Of a stretch of 64,000 nt of DNA, positions 58,443-64,000 are shown piece by piece. Position 1 is the first letter of the stretch. Every line of letters starts with the position of its first letter. Both the position numbers and the translations under genes were made by a program. The notes under the pieces are model-generated. The model was not told the DNA's origin and ran no database searches. It saw only the letters and a list, made by a program, of their open reading frames with translations. Source of the DNA: JACTOJ01 sp032335695 (lineage in GTDB: Bacteria; Bacillota; Clostridia; Clostridiales; Clostridiaceae). Location: assembly GCF_032335695.1 (NCBI RefSeq), contig NZ_JACTOJ010000001.1, positions 62,001-126,000 on the forward strand. Reading direction: 5' to 3'.

Positions 58443-60512
58443 ATGAATAAATTATTTAGAACATTTATAGTAGGTTACAATTCAGGGAAAAAAAACGACA
58501 TAAATTATAATCTTGAAGAAAAATATTTCGTAAATCCAATTTTAGAAGCTATGAGAATTACTATTATATACGGAATAGCAGGAGGATTATGGATTATATG
58601 CTCCAATGATTTATTAAGACGATTTTCCAATAATATAGATATATACGCAAAATTGGATACATACAAGGGGTTGGTATATTTATTAATAACCATGATGGTG
58701 ATTTATTGTACAGTTTACAAGAGAGTTTTGCTATACAGTAAAGCACTTAAAAATGTGTACAGTAATAATGAGAGGCTGCTATCCTTAGAAAAAGAATTAA
58801 AGCAGCAATTTGAAAGCTTAGAGAAACAGCGTAATTTAGTAATTGCTAGCGAGCAAAGGTATAAATTGGCTGTTGAAGGAGCTGACTGTGGTATTTGGGA
58901 CATAGATGTAGAAAAGGATGAATGGTATTTTTCACCAAAATGGAAAAACTATTTGGGCTTTGAAAATGAAGACATAAAAAGTTGCTTTGAACAATGGGTT
59001 GATCTTTTACATCCTAAAGATAGAGAGGAAGCTATTGAAAAATTTAATGATTTTATCATTTCTAGCAGCCAGCCCTATGAAAACATATACAGAATGAGAT
59101 GCAAAAATGGAGAATACAAGTGGATGTTAAGCAAAGCTAAGGAAATAAGAAGCAGTGAAGGCAAAATAATAAGAATAGCTGGATCGCATACAGATATAAC
59201 TAATCAGAAATTGACAGAAGAAAAACTTCATTTATTAGCCTATAATGATGTACTGACAGAATTGCCTAATAGGTATGCCCTTGAAGATTTCGTTAAAAAG
59301 CTAATTGACAGCTGCAAAAAATCTAATGAAAAATTTGCTCTAATTTATATGGATGTAGATAATTTTAAACATATTAACGATACTTTAGGGCACTTTACTG
59401 GGGATTTATTACTAAAGCATATCGCAAATATATTAAAATTCAATGTAAAACAGCCTGATATTGTTGCAAGATTAAGTGGAGATGAATTTGTGATCGTTCT
59501 TAATAAAATAAATAGCAGCAAAGAGGTATCAAACAAAATAGATGAACTGATAAAAAAATTAAAAGAACCATGGATATTGGATGATCAGAGATATTTTATT
59601 TCTTTTAGTGTTGGTATTGCAATGTATCCTGAAAATGGGGATAATATAGAGATGCTGCTTAAAAATTCAGATATAGCTATGTACTATATCAAAAAAAATA
59701 TGAAAGATAATTATTGTTTTTATTTGCCTAGAATGCAGGAAAAAAGCTTAGAGCAAGTTAGGCTTATTAATGATTTACGACATGCCATAGATAATGAAGA
59801 ATTTGTTTTATATTATCAGCCAATAATTGATTTGAAAACCATGAAGTTTATTGGCGTAGAGGCACTCATTAGATGGATTCACCCTCTAAAAGGACTAATA
59901 CCGCCAATGGATTTTATACCATTAGCGGAAGAGAGCGGACTTATATATGATTTAGAGAAATGGATACTGAGAGCAGCATTTCAGCAAAAATCTAAGTGGG
60001 AAAAACTTAATAACATGAATATAAAGATATCTGTAAATATTTCTGGAAAAACAATTATTGATGAAGGTTTTGCTGGTGAAATAAATGAGCTGCTTTCTAA
60101 AACTGAAATAAAAAATTCTCAATTGCAGCTAGAGGTCACAGAAACAGCATTTATTGAAAAAATAGATTTATCCATTGAAATTATAAATAAAATTAAAAAT
60201 ATGGGAATTAAGATAGCACTTGACGACTTTGGAACAGGATACTCTTCTTTAACATATATTAAAAAGCTTCCAATAGACGTTATAAAATTAGATAGAAAAT
60301 TTATAAACAGCATTACAAAAGAGAAGAAAGATAAATTTATTGTAGAGCATGTTATTAAACTTACTCACGAATTAGATTTAAAAATTGTAGCCGAAGGTAT
60401 AGAAACTGTAGAACAGTTAGAATTTCTTAAAGCAAATAATTGTGATTATGGTCAAGGATATCTATTTAGTAAACCAGTAACAGCTGATGACATAGAAAAA
60501 CTTGCACGATAA
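58443..60512 (+). CDS. PAS-GGDEF-EAL c-di-GMP enzyme
   Basis: A 689-aa membrane signalling protein. Two N-terminal helices (about 40-100) are followed by a short coiled coil, a PAS/PAC domain (about 140-260), a GGDEF domain (about 265-425; active-site SGDEF, with the first Gly replaced by Ser) and a full EAL domain (EALIRW, NISGK, EVTETAF, LDDFGTGYSS, AEGIET). The EAL part should degrade c-di-GMP; the SGDEF part may still be active. ATG 58443 is chosen after GTGGTGA; GTG 58431 is possible. The next gene is another diguanylate cyclase. Confidence 0.92.
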   Translation: MNKLFRTFIVGYNSGKKNDINYNLEEKYFVNPILEAMRITIIYGIAGGLWIICSNDLLRRFSNNIDIYAKLDTYKGLVYLLITMMVIYCTVYKRVLLYSKALKNVYSNNERLLSLEKELKQQFESLEKQRNLVIASEQRYKLAVEGADCGIWDIDVEKDEWYFSPKWKNYLGFENEDIKSCFEQWVDLLHPKDREEAIEKFNDFIISSSQPYENIYRMRCKNGEYKWMLSKAKEIRSSEGKIIRIAGSHTDITNQKLTEEKLHLLAYNDVLTELPNRYALEDFVKKLIDSCKKSNEKFALIYMDVDNFKHINDTLGHFTGDLLLKHIANILKFNVKQPDIVARLSGDEFVIVLNKINSSKEVSNKIDELIKKLKEPWILDDQRYFISFSVGIAMYPENGDNIEMLLKNSDIAMYYIKKNMKDNYCFYLPRMQEKSLEQVRLINDLRHAIDNEEFVLYYQPIIDLKTMKFIGVEALIRWIHPLKGLIPPMDFIPLAEESGLIYDLEKWILRAAFQQKSKWEKLNNMNIKISVNISGKTIIDEGFAGEINELLSKTEIKNSQLQLEVTETAFIEKIDLSIEIINKIKNMGIKIALDDFGTGYSSLTYIKKLPIDVIKLDRKFINSITKEKKDKFIVEHVIKLTHELDLKIVAEGIETVEQLEFLKANNCDYGQGYLFSKPVTADDIEKLAR

Positions 60513-60566
60513 TACTAATTTTTGGTTAATTTATACTATGGCAGTGTTAGGAGGGTGGATTAATTT

Positions 60567-61463
60567 ATGGGTGATAAGGATATTATTACTATAGAGTTTA
60601 TTGAAAATAATTTGAATATAATAAGAAGCTTATACGATTCTATAAGAGTGATAGATCCTCAAAGGAGAAAAATATTATTGTATAAGGATGGTGCTTTTAC
60701 GGAAAAAGGTATACTATGTTTCAATGAATTAGATAATAAAAAGATGTGCAATAGCTGCATTTCCATGAAAGCTTTAAGCAGCCAAAAAACTCTTATGAGA
60801 ATAGAAGATATAGGTAATAAGGTATACATGATTACATCGGTGCCGTTACAATTAAATGATAAAACGGTAGTTGTTGAAATGATTAAGGACGTGACAGACA
60901 GCCTTTTTTATGGGAGCAAAGTGAGTGATAAAAACTGTACAGTTAATAATATAATAGAAGAAATGAGAGCCGCAGCCATTAAGGATTCTCTTACGGAGAT
61001 TTACAATAGAAGATTTATTGATGAAAGATTGCCTATAGATATGAAGCAATGTGCTAAAAACAATGAGCCAATATCTATAATAATGATAGATGTGGATTAT
61101 TTTAAGGAAATTAATGATAATTTTGGACATACTACTGGAGATTTGGTACTTAAAGAATTCACAGAATGCTTAAGAGAATGCATAAGAAGAAAAAAGGATT
61201 GGATAGCTAGATTTGGAGGAGAGGAATTTTTAGTTTGTATACCAGGTGCTGATGAAAAAGAAGTATTAAATGTAGCGGAACGAATGTATAGTAACTTAAA
61301 AAATAAAAAATTCAAGCATAAAGATAAAGAAATTGAAGTGACAGCTTCCTTTGGCGTATATACATCAAGAAATGGAAATATATCTGTGAATGAATTATTA
61401 AATTATGCGGATGAAAAGCTATATAAAGCTAAGAAATACGGTAGAAACAGAATTGAATTCTAA
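60567..61463 (+). CDS. Diguanylate cyclase (GGEEF)
   Basis: A 298-aa protein with an N-terminal PAS-like sensor (about 1-125) including a CNSC pair (KKMCNSCISM) that could bind metal or sense redox, and a C-terminal GGDEF domain (about 135-298) with intact RFGGEEF. It makes c-di-GMP from GTP. The GTP-binding substrate loop DVDYFKEINDNFGH is normal. ATG follows TTAGGAGGG. Its position 54 bp after a PAS-GGDEF-EAL gene suggests a paired make-and-break module. Confidence 0.94.
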   Translation: MGDKDIITIEFIENNLNIIRSLYDSIRVIDPQRRKILLYKDGAFTEKGILCFNELDNKKMCNSCISMKALSSQKTLMRIEDIGNKVYMITSVPLQLNDKTVVVEMIKDVTDSLFYGSKVSDKNCTVNNIIEEMRAAAIKDSLTEIYNRRFIDERLPIDMKQCAKNNEPISIIMIDVDYFKEINDNFGHTTGDLVLKEFTECLRECIRRKKDWIARFGGEEFLVCIPGADEKEVLNVAERMYSNLKNKKFKHKDKEIEVTASFGVYTSRNGNISVNELLNYADEKLYKAKKYGRNRIEF

Positions 61464-61483
61464 TACATTTATTAAAATTGCTA

Positions 61484-61514
61484 TTGACATTAACGTTACG
61501 TAAAGGTTTATAGT
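61484..61514 (+). promoter_or_regulatory. MerR-type promoter of the TipA-like gene
   Basis: -35 TTGACA (61484-61489) and -10 TATAGT (61509-61514) have a 19-bp spacer, TTAACGTTACGTAAAGG within, typical of MerR operators. It lies just upstream of the MerR gene itself, so autoregulation is expected. The same geometry occurs before the aldo/keto reductase. Confidence 0.75.
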
Positions 61515-61536
61515 TAGATTGTCAGGAGGCGATTCT

Positions 61537-62307
61537 ATGGAGTATACAGTACAAAAGCTAGCTCTATTATCAGGTATAACACCTAGAACTCTTAGATATT
61601 ATGATGAAATTGGAATCCTAAAGCCGGCAAGGATAAATTCATCTGGATATCGTATATATGGAGAAACGGAAATAAATATTCTTCAGCAGATACTTTTTTA
61701 TAGAGAGCTTGGAATAGAGCTTGAAAATATTAAAGATATGATAAGTTCTCCGTACTTTGATAGAGCTAAAGCATTGAAAGATCATAAAAATAAGCTTCTT
61801 GATAAAAGAAATCAGCTAGATTTGTTAATTGAAAATATTGACAAAACTATGGCTGAAATTGAAGGGAGAATTTTAATGAGTGATAAAGAAAAGTTTCAAG
61901 GATTTAAAGACAAAATGATTCAAGATAACGAAGCAAGCTATGGAAAAGAATTAAGAGAAAAATATGGCAATGATACCATAGATAAAAGTAATAATAAATT
62001 AAAAAATATGACTGAAAAGCAATATGAAGAAATTACAAAGCTTTCTGAAGAAATCATGGAAAAACTTAAAACAGCCTTGGAAGCTGGTGATCCTTCCAGT
62101 GAATTAGCACAGGAAGTAGCAGGCTTGCATCATAAGTGGATAAGCTTCTATTGGGATAGTTACAGTAAAGAGGCTCACGCTGGACTTGCAAATATGTATG
62201 TACAAGATGAGAGATTTAAAGCCTATTATGATAAGCAGGGTAAAGGAGCAGCTGAATTTTTACGAGATGCTATACTAATATATACTGGAAAAATAAATTC
62301 CAAATAA
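61537..62307 (+). CDS. MerR regulator with TipAS antibiotic-recognition domain
   Basis: A 256-aa TipA-like regulator: MerR winged helix (about 1-70; YTVQKLALLSGITPRTLRYYDEIGIL), coiled coil (about 75-115), and a C-terminal TipAS domain (about 135-256; VAGLHHKWISFYWDSYSKEAHAGLANMYVQDERFKAYYD). TipAS binds thiopeptide or other antibiotics and may also self-produce as a ligand trap. ATG 61537 follows AGGAGG; the frame's upstream TTG at 61519 precedes the site. The gene has its own MerR promoter. Confidence 0.93.
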   Translation: MEYTVQKLALLSGITPRTLRYYDEIGILKPARINSSGYRIYGETEINILQQILFYRELGIELENIKDMISSPYFDRAKALKDHKNKLLDKRNQLDLLIENIDKTMAEIEGRILMSDKEKFQGFKDKMIQDNEASYGKELREKYGNDTIDKSNNKLKNMTEKQYEEITKLSEEIMEKLKTALEAGDPSSELAQEVAGLHHKWISFYWDSYSKEAHAGLANMYVQDERFKAYYDKQGKGAAEFLRDAILIYTGKINSK

Positions 62308-62329
62308 AAAACTCCTTAGGGAGTTTTTT
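62306..62329 (+). terminator. Intrinsic terminator
   Basis: AAAAAACTCC and GGAGTTTTTT form a 10-bp stem with a 4-nt loop directly after the TipA-like stop codon. Confidence 0.88.
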
Positions 62330-62613
62330 GCAATATATTAAAATATTTTAATAATACAGATAGAGTGTATCTTGAACATAGCGAGTTATATTTAAATTTT
62401 TGCAAGATTGGAGCAGGTGACAATTATTGTGGTGCTGCATTTATTGCTAAATGGTATGAAAGAAATATAAGAATATTCGGTAACATACAAAATATAACGG
62501 AAAACAATGATAGGATATTTGTTATGTTTGGAGCAGGTCATATAAAAATATTAAGCGATTTTGTTAATGAATATTCTCAAATGGAATTGGTGGATACAAA
62601 TAAATACATATAA
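62320..62613 (+). pseudogene. 5'-truncated remnant, DUF5694-like C-terminus
   Basis: The frame is open from the previous gene's terminator but has no ATG start; a GTG at 62365 is the first candidate, without a ribosome site. The translated segment (YLEHSELYLNFCKIG, GAAFIAKWYERNIRIFGNIQ, DRIFVMFGAGHIKILSDF) resembles the last 90 residues of DUF5694 proteins, which are about 250 aa long. It looks like the surviving tail of a deleted gene. The family call is from memory. Confidence 0.6.
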
Positions 62614-62750
62614 ATAATATAATTTGAAAACTAATAAGGAAACAATATAAAAAATATTAATATATTCATATAAATGTTAAAAAGCTTTGATTGCTAAATA
62701 GGGCATATAAAAATTATAATAAAGTAAACGATATTATATGAGGTGTTAAT
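62614..62750. promoter_or_regulatory. Upstream region of the GH42 gene
   Basis: An AT-rich stretch. TATAAT-like boxes occur (for example near 62715-62720), but no clear paired -35 or operator. The ribosome site is GAGGTG, 6 nt before ATG 62751. No adjacent sugar regulator is in view. Confidence 0.3.
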
Positions 62751-64000
62751 ATGATAAAAAAATATGATCCTATTAATAAAAAACTTCCGCATTTTTATCA
62801 TGGAGGAGATTATAATCCAGATCAATGGCTTGATCATCCAGAAATTCTTGAAGAAGATATAAGGCTCATGAAACTTTCTAGATGTAACGCTATGAGCATA
62901 GGAATATTTGCTTGGTCCAAGCTTGAACCTGAAGAAGGTGTATTTAACTTCGAATGGATGGACAATGTAATTGATAAATTATATGCTAATGGAATATATA
63001 CAGTTTTAGCTACTCCTAGTGGCGCTAGACCAACATGGCTGGCTAAAAAATATCCAGAAGTACTTAGAGTTAATGAAAATAGATTAAAAAATTTGTTTGG
63101 AGAAAGACATAATCACTGCTTCACTTCGCCAATATATAGAGAAAAAGTAAGAATTATAAATACGAAACTGGCAGAGAGATATGGAAAACATCCTGGAGTT
63201 TTACTATGGCATGTATCTAATGAATACGGTGGAGAATGCCACTGTGAACTATGCCAGAATGCCTTTAGAGAATGGCTTAAAAATAGATACGGCACATTAG
63301 AAAAACTTAACCATGCTTGGTGGACAGATTTTTGGAGTCATAAATATTCTGATTGGTCTGAAATAGAATCGCCATCACCTATTGGAGAAAATACTTTACA
63401 TGGTCTGAAGCTTGATTGGAGAAGGTTTGTAAGCGATCAAACCATAGATTTTATGAAGCATGAAATAAAGCCACTAAAGGAAATCTCACCAGAGCTTCCT
63501 GTTACAACTAATTTTATGGAGTTATTTGGCGGTATAGACTATTTTAAAATGGCAAAAGAATTAGATGTAGTATCCTGGGATAGTTATCCCACTTGGCATA
63601 ATGATGGTAAAAACGAAGATTTAGCTTCTAATGTTTCTATGATACACGATCTTACTAGATGTTTTAAGGGTGGAAAGCCATTTATGCTTATGGAGAGCAC
63701 ACCAAGTATGACTAACTGGCAGGGAATAAGTAAATTAAAGAAACCGGGAATGCATTTACTTTCCTCTCTTCAAGCAGTAGCTCATGGATCAGATACTGTT
63801 CAATATTTCCAGTGGAGAAAGAGCAGAGGTTCTTCAGAAAAATTCCATGGTGCGGTAGTAGATCATTGTGGACATGAAAATACAAGAGTGTTTAGGGATG
63901 TAACAGATGTAGGAAATGCTCTTACCAAACTAGATGAAGTATTAGGAACAACCTTTGATTCAAAGGTAGGAATTGTATTTGACTGGGATAATCGATGGGC
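62751..64000 (+). CDS. GH42 beta-galactosidase (3' end outside window)
   Basis: The first 416 residues of a GH42 enzyme (whole family about 650-690 aa). It has no signal peptide and should cleave galactosides in the cytoplasm. Conserved parts are the start FYHGGDYNPDQW, acid/base Glu in HVSNEYGGEC, and nucleophile Glu in MLMESTPS. Cysteines in HNHCFTSP and GECHCELC match the zinc site of some GH42 enzymes. It continues the glycan-use theme of the window. The end lies beyond base 64000. Confidence 0.94.
   Translation, partial: MIKKYDPINKKLPHFYHGGDYNPDQWLDHPEILEEDIRLMKLSRCNAMSIGIFAWSKLEPEEGVFNFEWMDNVIDKLYANGIYTVLATPSGARPTWLAKKYPEVLRVNENRLKNLFGERHNHCFTSPIYREKVRIINTKLAERYGKHPGVLLWHVSNEYGGECHCELCQNAFREWLKNRYGTLEKLNHAWWTDFWSHKYSDWSEIESPSPIGENTLHGLKLDWRRFVSDQTIDFMKHEIKPLKEISPELPVTTNFMELFGGIDYFKMAKELDVVSWDSYPTWHNDGKNEDLASNVSMIHDLTRCFKGGKPFMLMESTPSMTNWQGISKLKKPGMHLLSSLQAVAHGSDTVQYFQWRKSRGSSEKFHGAVVDHCGHENTRVFRDVTDVGNALTKLDEVLGTTFDSKVGIVFDWDNRW

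Overview
The window is AT-rich DNA that looks like a chromosomal segment of an anaerobic, spore-forming, saccharolytic Clostridium (cluster I type). Supporting signs are an alpha/beta small acid-soluble spore protein, the [FeFe]-hydrogenase maturase HydG, rubrerythrin, an LPXTG-anchored subtilase, AGGAGG-type ribosome binding sites and many U-tailed hairpin terminators. The species cannot be named from what is visible. I found no rRNA, tRNA, CRISPR array, prophage or intact insertion sequence.

Layout. 1-1.7 kb: end of an ABC exporter and an unknown gene. 1.8-10.3 kb: a sugar scavenging block with two AraC regulators, an L-fucose pathway (fucI, a RhaB/FucK-type kinase, fucU, fucA) and a GH127 beta-L-arabinofuranosidase. 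10.3-16.3 kb: an LDH-family dehydrogenase with an odd specificity loop, an Lrp regulator, a MarR-controlled ABC-2 exporter with two palindromic operators, and a phosphoesterase. 16.3-21.4 kb: small genes, a DEAD-box helicase, a spore protein, and an NTF2-like gene interrupted by one in-frame TAG. 21.4-32.7 kb: a giant cell-wall subtilase facing its probable HTH regulator, DUF2500, LysR with an M28-like protein, and a secreted GH5 endoglucanase. 32.7-37 kb (minus strand): a two-component system with a Met-rich sensor loop, a SHOCT protein, and glnK-amt. 37-48 kb: a cytochrome b5-like lipoprotein, a GntP permease with glycerate kinase and CdaR regulator, a Na+/H+ antiporter, an AraC-GH39 fusion, a MATE gene frameshifted at its start, and YkuK. 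48.6-54.4 kb: MerR with an Fe-S aldo/keto reductase, then larC-larE-larB and a nickel transporter. 54.5-57 kb: rubrerythrin, then hydG with its TM1266-type partner behind a leader carrying a terminator. 57.4-64 kb: a lipoprotein, two c-di-GMP enzymes, a TipA-like MerR regulator, a gene remnant, and the start of a GH42 beta-galactosidase.

How it works together. Much of the window serves plant or mucin glycan use: secreted GH5, GH42, GH127, fucose breakdown to dihydroxyacetone phosphate and lactaldehyde, and glycerate uptake with phosphorylation. Most units have a neighbouring regulator, and several have visible operators. The lar genes make the nickel-pincer cofactor, but no LarA is in view.

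The least explained structure is a non-coding repeat family. Two copies of a roughly 295-bp element lie inverted at 17.0 and 48.3 kb. Each has GGCTNTGTTTTAAA-type ends and a conserved multi-stem core. One copy carries a 165-bp element with its own inverted repeats and flanking 13-14 bp duplications. Shorter relatives occur at about 1.07, 1.8, 19.95, 27.85 and 57.1 kb.
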